Assembly: GCF_964355755.1 (NCBI RefSeq)
Contig: NC_092673.1
Coordinates: 34,605,648-34,669,647 of the forward strand
Reading direction: 5' to 3'
DNA from: Antedon mediterranea
Taxonomy: Eukaryota; Echinodermata; Crinoidea; Comatulida; Antedonidae
Length of the DNA: 64,000 nt
The notes under the pieces are model-generated. The model did not search any database. It had not been told where the DNA came from and saw nothing but the letters and a program-made list of their open reading frames with translations. Shown one piece after another: positions 9,006 to 17,559 of this stretch. A program made the position numbers and the translations under genes. Every line of letters begins with the position of its first letter. Position 1 is the first letter of the stretch.

Positions 9006-9054
9006 GGCCCTGCACGGATTTGAACCGGCGCTTTAACCGCTAAGCAACAGCACC
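9006..9054 (-). pseudogene. tRNA-Thr pseudogene lacking the anticodon arm, unit 60
   Basis: 49 nt. The T arm joins directly to the D arm, removing the whole anticodon arm. The 3' half matches unit 64 and the 5' half matches the TGT class, so this looks like an unequal recombination junction. Confidence 0.85.
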
Positions 9055-9494
9055 CTCCTGTATTGCTTAATTACGTTAAGAAAAACAAGCACGAATGTGC
9101 AATACTCGGGGTACAGCGAAAGAAGCTGTAATGACGTCATAAGACCGGATGTAACGTCACATACACATCAGAAACCGCGCTACCAAATACGGCTATACGA
9201 TACCATCTTCGAGACGTCATATGGCTGCATCCGGTATGAAATTAAAAAATCCGGCTCTCTATAGCTTTGAGGACATGTCCCTATATTCATGCTAAATCCG
9301 AGCTCAATACTACAACGAATAAGGGAGGAGTAGTACTTTATAAATTGCACTTTTTGCTCAATAGTGTCCGGATGGAAGAAGAAGAGGAAAAGATGAGAGA
9401 GTCCTAGACTCAGGTACCCCGACTAATAAAACGATATATACTCTATATCATTTTACGTATACAGTATATTTCACCATAAAGTTAAAGAAAAATA

Positions 9495-9565
9495 GGTTTC
9501 GCCAGAGCTCGAACCGGGACCTTCTGCGAGTTAAGCAGACTTGACAACCACTACACTACGAAACC
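9495..9565 (-). tRNA. tRNA-Val(AAC), copy 1
   Basis: 71 nt. Acceptor GGTTTCG/CGAAACC pairs fully, anticodon stem TCTGC/GCAGA with loop TTAACTC (anticodon AAC), B box GGTTCGAGCTC. The T stem is partly mismatched. Confidence 0.75.
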
Positions 9566-9777
9566 TCTTACACCAAAAATGTGGGTTACACAAAGTTTTT
9601 TAATCCATTTAAATTACAAATAAATTATTATGTAATAAGCACAAAGCAAGATAAACATGTGTAAAAGTGATAATTACCGATTACATAAAATAAATATTTT
9701 TAAAAATAATAAAAATAAGATATACTGTATATCATATTCCCTTATCAGTACTTTTTACCATAAAGTTGAAAAACAAA

Positions 9778-9849
9778 GGTTTCGCCCGGGCTCGAACCGG
9801 GGACCTTTTGCGTGTTAAGCAGACGTGATAACCACTACGCCAAGAAGCC
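9778..9849 (-). tRNA. tRNA-Val(AAC), copy 2
   Basis: 72 nt. Anticodon loop TTAACAC; T stem and B box are canonical. The acceptor (GGCTTCT against CGAAACC) has two mismatches. Confidence 0.65.
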
Positions 9850-10001
9850 GCATATAACTACATAACGCTGTGGTGTGTGTCACACATTGTGGCTTCTTAA
9901 TTAAACAAATTAATTAACAAAAAAGCACGAATGTGCAATACTCGGGGTACAGCGAAAGAAGCTGTATACAGACGTATACAGTTAGAAAGTAAAGAAAAAT
10001 A

Positions 10002-10072
10002 GATTTCGCCCGGGCTCGAACCGGGACCTTCTGCGTGTTAAGCAGACTTGACAACCACTACACTACGAGACC
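10002..10072 (-). tRNA. tRNA-Val(AAC), copy 3
   Basis: 71 nt; duplicate of copy 1 with a better T stem; acceptor GGTCTCG against CGAAATC. Confidence 0.7.
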
Positions 10073-10283
10073 TCTTACATTAAAAATGTGGGTTACAGAA
10101 AGTTTTTTAACCCATTTAAATTACAAATAAATGGTAATAAGCACAAAGCAAAATAAACATGTGTAAAAGCGATAAATACCGATTACACAAAATAAGTATT
10201 TTAAAAAATAATAAAAATAAAATATACTCTGTATAATTATCATATTGCGTATACAGTACTTTTCACCATAAAGTTAAAAAAAA

Positions 10284-10355
10284 GGTTTCGTCCGGGCTCG
10301 AACCAGGTACCTTCTGCGTGTTAAGCAAACGTGATAACCACTACGCCAAGAATCC
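10284..10355 (-). tRNA. tRNA-Val(AAC)-like, copy 4
   Basis: 72 nt; duplicate of copy 2 with more acceptor, T-stem and anticodon-stem damage. Probably a pseudogene. Confidence 0.5.
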
Positions 10356-10676
10356 GCATATAACCATATAACTACATAACGCTGTGGTGTGTGTCACACA
10401 TTGTGGCTTCTTAATTAAACAAATTAATTAACAAAAAATTAAAAATCCGGCTCTATAGCTTTGAGGACATGTCCCTGTAGTATGTTCATGCCAAATCCCA
10501 GCTCAATACTATAACGAATAAGGGAGGAGTAGTACTTTAAAAATCGCACTTTTTACTCAATAGTGTCCAGATGGAGGAAGAGAAGGAGAAAATGAGTAAG
10601 TACTAGACTCGGGTACCCCGAGTAATAATAACTGAAAAACATTTTGTTTAATAAAATGGTATACGATAAAAATTAG

Positions 10677-10748
10677 GGCACTGGCTGGAGTTGAACCGGG
10701 GATCTCTTGTTTACAAGACAGGCGCTTTAACCGCTAAACCACAACGCC
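10677..10748 (-). tRNA. tRNA-Thr(TGT), unit 61
   Basis: TGT anticodon in the backbone of the AGT mosaic type of units 33 and 57 (TTCAACTCC, GGCGTTG): an apparent anticodon switch within one sequence class. Confidence 0.77.
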
Positions 10749-10831
10749 TTCCTGTATTGCTTAATTACGTTAAGAAAAATAATAACTTAAAAAAGTTTTG
10801 GTAAATTGAACTGGTATACGATCAAAATTAA

Positions 10832-10903
10832 GGCACTGCCCGGATTTGAACCGGGGATCTCCTGTTTACAAGACAGGCGCTTTAACCGCTAAGCAACAGC
10901 ACC
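10832..10903 (-). tRNA. tRNA-Thr(TGT), unit 62
   Basis: Same class as units 34 and 58. Confidence 0.82.
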
Positions 10904-10985
10904 CTCCTGTATTGCTTAATTACGTTAAGAAAAATAATAATTAAAAAACATTTTGTATATTAAAATGGTATACGATAAAAATGAA

Positions 10986-11057
10986 GGCACTGCCCGGATT
11001 TGAACCAGGGATCTCCTGTTTACTAGACAGGCGCTTTAACCGCTAAGCCACAGCGCC
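10986..11057 (-). tRNA. tRNA-Thr(AGT), unit 63
   Basis: Same class as unit 59. Confidence 0.88.
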
Positions 11058-11138
11058 TTACTGTAGTTTTGAATTACGTTAACAAAATAATAATGAAAAA
11101 ACATTTTGTATATTAAAATGGTATACGATAAAAATAAA

Positions 11139-11210
11139 GGCCCTGCACGGATTTGAACCGGGGATCTCCTGATTACAAGACAGGCGCTTTAACCGCTAAG
11201 CCACAGCACC
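11139..11210 (-). tRNA. tRNA-Thr(TGT), unit 64
   Basis: Full length; one mismatch at the anticodon-stem base (CCTGT/TCAGG). Confidence 0.75.
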
Positions 11211-11295
11211 TTGCTGTAATGCTGAATTACGTTAAAAAAATAATAACTTAAAAAAGTTTTTGTAAATTAAAATGGTATACGATGGATATTAAGAA

Positions 11296-11350
11296 GGCAC
11301 TGATTGGATTTGAACCAGGGATCTCCTGTTTAGTAGAAAGGCACTTTAAG
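11296..11350 (-). pseudogene. tRNA-Thr-derived pseudogene, unit 65
   Basis: Truncated before the D arm. The loop reads CTACTAA, which would be anticodon ACT (serine), in a mispaired stem. Confidence 0.8.
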
Positions 11351-11353
11351 CAA

Positions 11354-11425
11354 GGCGCTGTGGCTTAGCGGTTAAAGTGCCTGTCTAGTAAACAGGAGAT
11401 CCCCGGTTCAAATCCGGGCGGTGCC
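11354..11425 (+). tRNA. tRNA-Thr(AGT), unit 66, inverted
   Basis: The only full-length plus-strand copy. Stems pair well (GGCGCTG/CGGTGCC). It is followed on the plus strand by TTAATTTTTATC, the normal terminator context. Confidence 0.87.
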
Positions 11426-11507
11426 TTAATTTTTATCTTATACCATTATAATATACAAAATTTTTTTTAATTATTATTTTTTTTAACGTAAATCAAAATT
11501 ACAGCAA

Positions 11508-11530
11508 GGCGCTGTGGTTAAGCGGTTACA
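11508..11530 (+). pseudogene. tRNA-Thr 5' fragment, inverted
   Basis: Only the 5' acceptor strand and D arm of a plus-strand copy remain before the sequence switches back to minus-strand units. Confidence 0.75.
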
Positions 11531-11603
11531 ATGGTGAACTACGTTAAAAAAATAATAACTAAAAAACGTTTTGTATATTCAAATGGTATACAACAAAAAT
11601 TAA

Positions 11604-11675
11604 GGCACTGCAGAGATTTGAACCGGGGATCTCCTGTTTACAAGACAGGCACTTTAAGCGCCAAGCCACAGCGCC
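11604..11675 (-). tRNA. tRNA-Thr(TGT), unit 67
   Basis: Full length; D loop GGCGCTTAAAG and weakened T stem. Confidence 0.72.
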
Positions 11676-11756
11676 TTATTACAATGCTGAACTACGTTTT
11701 AAAAAAAATAACTAAAAAACGTTTTGTATATTCAAATGGTATACAATAAAAATTAA

Positions 11757-11828
11757 GGCACTGCCCGGATTTGAACCAGGGATCTCCTGTTTACAAGACA
11801 GGCGCTTTAACCGCTAAGCCACAGCGCC
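11757..11828 (-). tRNA. tRNA-Thr(TGT), unit 68
   Basis: Full length; T stem CCTGG/CCGGG, otherwise reference. Confidence 0.88.
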
Positions 11829-11910
11829 TTCATGTATTGCTGAATTACGTTAAGAAAAAAAATAACTTAAAAAGTTTTTGTATATTAAAACGGTATACAA
11901 TAAAAACCAA

Positions 11911-11982
11911 GGCATTGCCCGGATTTGAACCGGGGATCTCCTGTTTACAAGACATGCACTTTAACCGCTAAACCACAGCATC
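11911..11982 (-). tRNA. tRNA-Thr(TGT), unit 69
   Basis: Full length; 5' end GATGCTG pairs with CAATGCC with one mismatch. Recurs at 16490. Confidence 0.75.
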
Positions 11983-12063
11983 TTGCTGTAATTTTGATTT
12001 ACGTTAAAAAAATATTAATGAAAAAACATTTTGTATATTATAATGGTATATGATAAAAATTAA

Positions 12064-12135
12064 GGCACCGCCCGGATTTGAACCAGGGATCTCCTATTTA
12101 CTTGACAAGCGCTGTAACCGCTAAGCCACAGCGCC
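12064..12135 (-). tRNA. tRNA-Thr(AGT), unit 70
   Basis: Full length; loop CAAGTAA and anticodon stem CTTGT/ATAGG with two wobble pairs. Confidence 0.7.
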
Positions 12136-12193
12136 TCGCTGTAATTTTAATTTACGTTAAAAAAAATAATAATGAAAAAACATTTTGTATATT

Positions 12194-14939
12194 TTTTTAT
12201 TTATTTATTTATTTAGGTTTAAAAACACATACAAAACAGCAGCCATTGGCTGATAACGTTTGTTTACAATCAATATACATAAATAATTAAAAGTAAAAGA
12301 GGAACAATTACAAACAGCATAGAAAAATAACTATATATTATAAAACACAAAATACAATATTATTCGTTCATAAAATTGAGCACGTCATTATTATTATTAT
12401 TATTTAAGATTATTATTAATATATACATTATTAAAATTATTATAATAAAAGGTCGAAACGGCATCTAGAAAGTGAGAAATAATCATGGAAATCAAACCTA
12501 TATCAGTTAGCATTAATGAACTTAACAATCGTAGGTATGGCAGACCTTTGGTATCGTTCAGTTTTACACCTGGGGGGAAGGAGACTTCCGGTACTAGTTG
12601 TATTAGACCTAAGGGTTCTCTTCTGCCCGCGGCAAGGAGGTAGCATGTCTCGAAAACAGTTGGACTTGAGTAACCCCCTGCCAAAGGACAACACAAGAGT
12701 GTCTCTCCTTGCCCCGAGAGAAGGTAACCCTGTAACCTCTAGGGCATTGTCATAGGAAATGTAGGTAGCACCTAACATTATTCGACATGCTCTTTTCTGG
12801 ATGGTCTCAATGCTGTTGGCCATTTTCTTGGTAATAGCACCATGCCATACCTGGCAAGCGTATTCCAAGATGGGCCTAATGTAGGAAGTGTACACAGTGA
12901 TTAGGTCATCAAGAACAACATTGACTTTTTTTAAAATACATAGAGCAAAGAGTCTTCTTGATGCCCGTGAGACAATATCTTGGGTGTTGAGGTCCCACTT
13001 CAAATTACTTTGAATTATGACGCCAAGCAATCTCATATGTTCTACTACATCAAGGTTGGAGCCATTTAGATTAAAAATGGGAGACGCAGCGTCAACGCTG
13101 ATGTCTTTCAAAAAGTTAACGGTCATTATATGGCACTTAGAGGGCTTTGGGATCATATTATTCTTTCTACACCAATCATTAACATCATTAAGCATCTCTT
13201 GCATCGTAGGCCTAGCTCCTTTACTAACTACCTCTCCCAGGGTGAGGTCGTCTACGTATTTCCACCTTCTGCAGCTTCCGACACAGGCATCATTAATGAG
13301 CACCAAGAATAACACGGGACCAAGCTTAGTCCCTTGCTGGACGCCACAGGTTATCTTACTAGAAGTAGATGTACATCCAGTATATTTGGTATTCATGGTG
13401 CGATCGGTGAGGAAGCTGCAGATGGTGGGAATTATAGACGACCTCACCCCGATGTCGATTAACTTCTTTATAAGAATAGAGTGGTCAACAAGGTCAAAAG
13501 CTTTGGTGAAATCAATTGCGCACAGATTAACGTAAGTTCCACCACACTCAAGATCTTTGAGCACCGAGTCAATTAAGCTTATAAGATAATGGGAGGTCGA
13601 TGATTTCTTCCTGCTTCCAAATTGTCTAGAATCTAAGCTAATATTTATATCCTCCACGATCCACTTAACTAAAAACGATTCAAAGACTCTGGCTAATATG
13701 GGGGTAAGGGAAATCGGCCTTAAGTCGTTAAGTGATTTAACACTATTAACCTTAGGAATTGGAATGGCGGTTGCTTTTTTCCAGGCGCTAGGGAATGTTC
13801 CTTCTTTAAGGGCACAATTAAAAATATCAGCAATTGGTGGAGCTAATTCAGGGGCAAAGTCTCTAATTAACCGTGCAGGTAGGTCCTCGGGGTGACCTGC
13901 CTTTATTGGAACTAATTTGCTAAGTAATGCTTTTACTTGCCCGACAAAAATATATGGGGGTTTATCATTTGCTGGCAAATAGGCAGGCAACTTTTTAATA
14001 TCTAATGGTGTTAACTTATTGCAAATACTGGAGAAATGGCTGTTAATGTTCTCCGCAATATCTTCATCGGAATGGCCAGGCATACTAAATGTAGTATGTT
14101 TTTTCATGTTACAGAGTTGTTTAATCCCCTTATGCCATTTGGCTGCATTGTTAGACTTTAGATTCTTTAGGGAATTGCGATAATACGATTGTTTGGCTTC
14201 TCTAATTCCAGCTTCCACCATGTTACGGAGATTCCTCCATTCCTGCGTTTTACCATGCTTTTCATACGATTTCTGTCGAGCATCTAGTAGATTCCGAACT
14301 TTAGATGTCATCCATGGTCGATCTGCTTCTCTCACACGCTTAGTAATAACTGGAAACTTATCAGAGTATGCTCCATTTAGCAGAGAGATAAACTCGTCGG
14401 TTTTTGACTCAGCATCAACTATATTGTACACGTTATCCCATTCATATGCTGTGACCCACTGTCCGAAACATCTTACAGAGCTGTCACGGTACGGTTGAGT
14501 TTTAATTTTATGACACATATTTCGCGGAACTTCTGTTTTAGGATGTATCAGGATGGCGTTGTGATCACTGCGTCCTAGTGGGGCTAGTCGTTTGGGTGCA
14601 GTATATATATCTGGATAGTTCATGAAAACTTTATCAAGAATTGCACCCTTCCTGGTTGGAAAGTTTACTACTTGGGAAAATCCTACACGCGTTTCAATGT
14701 CGTCGGTGTTTAGCTGATTAAAATCACCTAGCACAAAAATGGGTGCATAACTATCTACCGAACGAATGGTGTCGATAGTTTCAATGATATGTTCAATCAG
14801 ACTATCCCCAGCTGGAGCCGACGGCGGGAAGTAAATGCCTCCAAAGTAGAAATGATGACCTTGTTTACATCTGCGTGGCAGGGTGGCTTTTACCCAGAGA
14901 CATTCGAAGCAACAATCCGCATGTCCAATTACAGGATCG
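12194..14939 (-). mobile_element. 5'-truncated CR1/L2-like non-LTR retrotransposon
   Basis: A minus-strand LINE copy inserted in a Thr spacer. Its 3' end is a (TAAA)n tail at about 12194-12215. ATATT occurs at both edges (12189-12193 and 14940-14944), a short target-site duplication; removing the element restores a normal spacer. The left part (12216-12502) is 3' UTR. The 5' part of the element, including the start of the endonuclease, is missing. The open reading frame suggests a recent insertion. Confidence 0.88.
12503..14938 (-). CDS. Endonuclease/reverse transcriptase ORF2 of non-LTR element (5' truncated)
   Basis: An open frame of about 811 residues from the truncated 5' edge to the stop. 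The C-terminal half of an APE endonuclease comes first, with GDFN at about residues 71-74 and SDHN near 123. The reverse transcriptase spans about 385-640, with RPISL, the AIDFTKAFD block and catalytic YVDD at about 561-564, where many CR1/L2 relatives have FADD. The tail ends with IQKRACRIM and RSAIPTIVKFIN, as in CR1-like ORF2. It would nick DNA and prime reverse transcription of element RNA. No frameshift is visible, but the missing N-terminus makes this copy unable to move by itself. Its clade is not resolved. Confidence 0.9.
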   Translation of the reverse strand, partial: DPVIGHADCCFECLWVKATLPRRCKQGHHFYFGGIYFPPSAPAGDSLIEHIIETIDTIRSVDSYAPIFVLGDFNQLNTDDIETRVGFSQVVNFPTRKGAILDKVFMNYPDIYTAPKRLAPLGRSDHNAILIHPKTEVPRNMCHKIKTQPYRDSSVRCFGQWVTAYEWDNVYNIVDAESKTDEFISLLNGAYSDKFPVITKRVREADRPWMTSKVRNLLDARQKSYEKHGKTQEWRNLRNMVEAGIREAKQSYYRNSLKNLKSNNAAKWHKGIKQLCNMKKHTTFSMPGHSDEDIAENINSHFSSICNKLTPLDIKKLPAYLPANDKPPYIFVGQVKALLSKLVPIKAGHPEDLPARLIRDFAPELAPPIADIFNCALKEGTFPSAWKKATAIPIPKVNSVKSLNDLRPISLTPILARVFESFLVKWIVEDINISLDSRQFGSRKKSSTSHYLISLIDSVLKDLECGGTYVNLCAIDFTKAFDLVDHSILIKKLIDIGVRSSIIPTICSFLTDRTMNTKYTGCTSTSSKITCGVQQGTKLGPVLFLVLINDACVGSCRRWKYVDDLTLGEVVSKGARPTMQEMLNDVNDWCRKNNMIPKPSKCHIMTVNFLKDISVDAASPIFNLNGSNLDVVEHMRLLGVIIQSNLKWDLNTQDIVSRASRRLFALCILKKVNVVLDDLITVYTSYIRPILEYACQVWHGAITKKMANSIETIQKRACRIMLGATYISYDNALEVTGLPSLGARRDTLVLSFGRGLLKSNCFRDMLPPCRGQKRTLRSNTTSTGSLLPPRCKTERYQRSAIPTIVKFINAN

Positions 14940-14968
14940 ATATTATAATGGTATATGATAAAAATTAA

Positions 14969-15040
14969 GGCAGCGCCAGGATTTGAACCGGGGATCTCCT
15001 GTTTACAAGACAGGCGCTTTAACCGCTAAGCAACAGCGCC
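14969..15040 (-). tRNA. tRNA-Thr(TGT), unit 71
   Basis: Full length; corresponds to unit 5, but with GGCAGCG rather than GACAGCG on the plus strand. Confidence 0.72.
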
Positions 15041-15121
15041 TTCCTGTATTGCTTAATTACGTTAAGAAAAATAATAACTAAAAAACGTTTTGTATATTAA
15101 ATGGTATACGATGGATATTAA

Positions 15122-15177
15122 GGCACTGATTGGATTTGAACCGGGGATCTCCTGTTTACTAGACAGGCGCTTTAACC
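15122..15177 (-). pseudogene. tRNA-Thr(AGT) pseudogene, unit 72
   Basis: Same truncation as units 6, 16 and 52. Confidence 0.85.
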
Positions 15178-15259
15178 TTGCTGTAATGATGAATTCGGTT
15201 AAAAAGATAGTAACTGAAAAAACGTTTTGTATATTAAAATCGTATACGATAAAAATGAA

Positions 15260-15331
15260 GGCACTGCCCGGATTTGAACCGAGAATCTCCTGTTTACAAG
15301 ACAGGCGCTTTAACCGCTAAGCCACAGCGCC
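15260..15331 (-). tRNA. tRNA-Thr(TGT), unit 73
   Basis: Corresponds to unit 7; the T stem uses G-U pairs (TCGG side). Confidence 0.8.
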
Positions 15332-15411
15332 TTGCTGTAATGCTGACTACCTTAAAAAAAAAATAACTGAAAAACGTTTTGTATATTAAAATGGTATACA
15401 ATAAAAATAAA

Positions 15412-15483
15412 GGCACTGCCCGGATTTGAACCGGGGATTTCCTATTTACTAGACAGGCGCTTTAACCGCTAAGCCACAGCGCC
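15412..15483 (-). tRNA. tRNA-Thr(AGT), unit 74
   Basis: Corresponds to unit 8 with small changes at the variable region and anticodon stem. Confidence 0.8.
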
Positions 15484-15564
15484 TTACTGTAGTTTTGAAT
15501 TCCGTTAACAAAATAATAATGAAAAAACATTTTGTATATTAAAATGGTATACGATAAAAATGAA

Positions 15565-15636
15565 GGCCCTGCCCGGATTTGAACCGGGGATCTCCTGTTT
15601 ACAAGACAGGCGCTTTAGCCGCTAAGCCACAGCCCC
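15565..15636 (-). tRNA. tRNA-Thr(TGT), unit 75
   Basis: Corresponds to unit 9; 5' end GGGGCTG restores an acceptor pair, D loop GGCTAAAGC. Confidence 0.8.
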
Positions 15637-15718
15637 TTGCTGTAATGCTGAATTACGTTAAAAAAATAATAACTTAAAAAAGTTTTTGTAAATTTAACTG
15701 GTATACGATCAGAATTAA

Positions 15719-15790
15719 GGCACTGCCCGGATTTGAACCAGGGATCTCCTGTTTACTAGACAGGCACTTTAACCGCTAAACCACAACGCC
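15719..15790 (-). tRNA. tRNA-Thr(AGT), unit 76
   Basis: Corresponds to unit 10. Confidence 0.82.
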
Positions 15791-15873
15791 TTTCTGTATT
15801 GCTTAATTACGTTAAGAAAAATAATAACTTAAAAAGGTTTTGGTAAATTGAACTGGTATACGATCAAAATTAA

Positions 15874-15945
15874 GGCACTGCCCGGATTTGAACCGGGGAT
15901 CTCCTGTTTACAAGACAGGCGCTTTAACCGCTAAGCAACAGCACC
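15874..15945 (-). tRNA. tRNA-Thr(TGT), unit 77
   Basis: Corresponds to unit 11. Confidence 0.82.
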
Positions 15946-16028
15946 CTCCTGTATTGCTTAATTACGTTAAGAAAAATAATAACTTAAAAAAGTTTTGGTA
16001 AATTGAACTGGTATACGATAAAAATTGA

Positions 16029-16100
16029 GGCACTGGCTGGAGTTGAACCGGGGATCTCTTGTTTACTAGACAGGCGCTTTAACCGCTAAGCCACAGCGCC
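16029..16100 (-). tRNA. tRNA-Thr(AGT), unit 78
   Basis: Corresponds to unit 12 but with the normal D loop, and 3' flank starting CTCAATTTTT. Confidence 0.78.
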
Positions 16101-16181
16101 TTGCTGTAATTTTGAATTACGTTAAAAAAATAATAATTAAAAAACATTTTGTATATTAAAATGGTATACGATAAAAATAAA

Positions 16182-16253
16182 GGCCCTGCACGGATTTGAA
16201 CCGGGGATCTCCTGTTTACAAGACAGGCGCTTTAACCGCTAAGCCACAGCGCC
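16182..16253 (-). tRNA. tRNA-Thr(TGT), unit 79
   Basis: Full length; same class as unit 64 without its stem mismatch. Confidence 0.82.
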
Positions 16254-16335
16254 TTGCTGTAATGCTGAATTACGTTAAAAAAATAATAACTTAAAAAAGT
16301 TTTTGTAACTTAAAAAGGTATACAATAAAAATTAA

Positions 16336-16407
16336 GGCACTGCCCGGATTTGAACCAGGGATCTCCTGTTTACAAGACAGGCGCTTTAACCGCTAAGCCA
16401 CAGCGCC
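16336..16407 (-). tRNA. tRNA-Thr(TGT), unit 80
   Basis: Same tRNA sequence as unit 68. Confidence 0.88.
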
Positions 16408-16489
16408 TTCATGTTTTGCTGAATTACGTTAAGAAAAAAAATAACTTAAAAAGTTTTGGTATATTAAAACGGTATACAATAAAAATCAA

Positions 16490-16561
16490 GGCATTGCCCG
16501 GATTTGAACCGGGGATCTCCTGTTTACAAGACATGCACTTTAACCGCTAAACCACAGCATC
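16490..16561 (-). tRNA. tRNA-Thr(TGT), unit 81
   Basis: Same class as unit 69. Confidence 0.75.
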
Positions 16562-16642
16562 TTGCTGTAATTTTGATTTACGTTAAAAAAATATTAATGA
16601 AAAAACATTTTGTATATTATAATGGTATATGATAAAAATTAA

Positions 16643-16714
16643 GGCACCGCCCGGATTTGAACCAGGGATCTCCTGTTTACTAGACAGGCGCTTTAACCGC
16701 TAAGCCACAGCGCC
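16643..16714 (-). tRNA. tRNA-Thr(AGT), unit 82
   Basis: 3' strand CGGTGCC gives a fully paired acceptor; corresponds in order to unit 70. Confidence 0.87.
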
Positions 16715-16795
16715 TTGCTACAATGCTGAACTACGTTAAAAAAATAATAACTAAAAAACGTTTTGTATATTTAAATGGTATACAATAAAAATTAA

Positions 16796-16867
16796 GGCAC
16801 TGTCCGGATTTGAACCGGGGTTCTCCTGTTTACAAGACAGGCACTTTAACCACTAAGCCACAGGGCC
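16796..16867 (-). tRNA. tRNA-Thr(TGT), unit 83
   Basis: Full length; 5' end GGCCCTG, T stem partly weakened. Confidence 0.75.
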
Positions 16868-16949
16868 TTCATGTATTGTTTAATTACGTTAAATAAATAA
16901 TAAATTTAAAACGTTTTTGTATATTAAAATGGTCTACAATAAAAATTGA

Positions 16950-17021
16950 GGCACTGCCCTGATTTGAACCAGGGATCTCCTGTTTACAAGACAGGCGCTT
17001 TAACCGCTAAGCCACAGCGCC
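16950..17021 (-). tRNA. tRNA-Thr(TGT), unit 84
   Basis: T stem CCTGG/TCAGG; related to unit 41 with a normal D loop. Confidence 0.83.
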
Positions 17022-17102
17022 TTGCTGTAATTTTGAATTACGTTAAAAAAATAATAATTAAAAAACATTTTGTATATTAAAATGGTATACGATAAAAATG
17101 AA

Positions 17103-17174
17103 GGCACTGCCCGGATTTGAACCAGGGATCTCCTGTTTACAAGACAGGCGCTTTAACCGCTAAGCCACAGCGCC
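17103..17174 (-). tRNA. tRNA-Thr(TGT), unit 85
   Basis: Same tRNA sequence as unit 68. Confidence 0.88.
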
Positions 17175-17254
17175 TTGCTGTAATGCTGACTACCTTAAAA
17201 AAAAAATAACTGAAAAACGTTTTGTATATTAAAATGGTATACAATAAAAGTAAA

Positions 17255-17326
17255 GGCACTGCCCGGATTTGAACCGGGGATCTCCTGTTTACTAGACAGG
17301 CGCTTTAACCGCTAAGCCACAGCGCC
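17255..17326 (-). tRNA. tRNA-Thr(AGT), unit 86
   Basis: Identical to the reference tRNA; the 5' flank has one change (CAT for AAG). Confidence 0.92.
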
Positions 17327-17408
17327 ATGCTGTAATGCTGAATTACGTTAAAAAAATAATAACTTAAAAAAGTTTTTGTAAATTAAACTGGTATACGATC
17401 AGAATTAA

Positions 17409-17480
17409 GGCACTGCCCGGATTTGAACCAGGGATCTCCTGTTTACTAGACAGGCACTTTAACCGCTAAGCCACAGCGCC
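17409..17480 (-). tRNA. tRNA-Thr(AGT), unit 87
   Basis: Full length; T stem CCTGG/CCGGG. Confidence 0.87.
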
Positions 17481-17559
17481 TTGCTGAAATGCTGACTACC
17501 TTAAAAAAAAATAACTGAAAAACGTTTTGTATATTAAAATGGTATACAATAAAAATAAA

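Larger units (their letters stand above)
1..9085 (-). repeat. tRNA-Thr tandem array, block 1 (60 units)
   Basis: Sixty consecutive units at about 154 bp, all on the minus strand: a 72-nt tRNA-Thr followed by a spacer of about 82 bp. The reference tRNA has a 7-bp acceptor (GGCGCTG with CAGTGCC), a D arm matching the pol III A box, an anticodon stem CCTGT/ACAGG and a B box GGTTCAAATCC. The loop is CTAGTAA (AGT) or CTTGTAA (TGT). No CCA is encoded. A T4-T5 run lies about 4 nt past most 3' ends, as expected of a pol III terminator. The 5' flank (…AATTCAGCATTACAGCAA) and an upstream AATATACAAAA word recur in every spacer. The array continues past the left edge. Confidence 0.93.
9086..10621. repeat. 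Inserted block carrying four tRNA-Val genes and two repeat pairs
   Basis: A block unrelated to the Thr units sits inside one Thr spacer: the left flank ends GTTAAGAAAAA and the right flank resumes TAATAACTG. Order: repeat A (9088-9130), unique stretch with a TGACGTCA palindrome, repeat B (9241-9429), Val1, Val2, repeat A (9924-9966), Val3, Val4, repeat B (10437-10625). The Val pair with its flanks is duplicated with a period of about 507 bp. The outermost words are inverted: TACTCGGGGTAC near the left end and GTACCCCGAGTA at the right end, suggesting either a transposed unit or segmental insertion. Repeats A and B are unrecognised. Confidence 0.75.
10622..12193 (-). repeat. tRNA-Thr tandem array, block 2 (10 units, one inverted)
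   Basis: The Thr array resumes after the Val block with the same spacer. One unit is turned round. The block ends where the non-LTR element enters the last spacer. Confidence 0.92.

Noticed and set aside
12516-14498. Plus-strand open frames inside the LINE
   Set aside because: They overlap the well-conserved minus-strand endonuclease/RT frame and have no family features.
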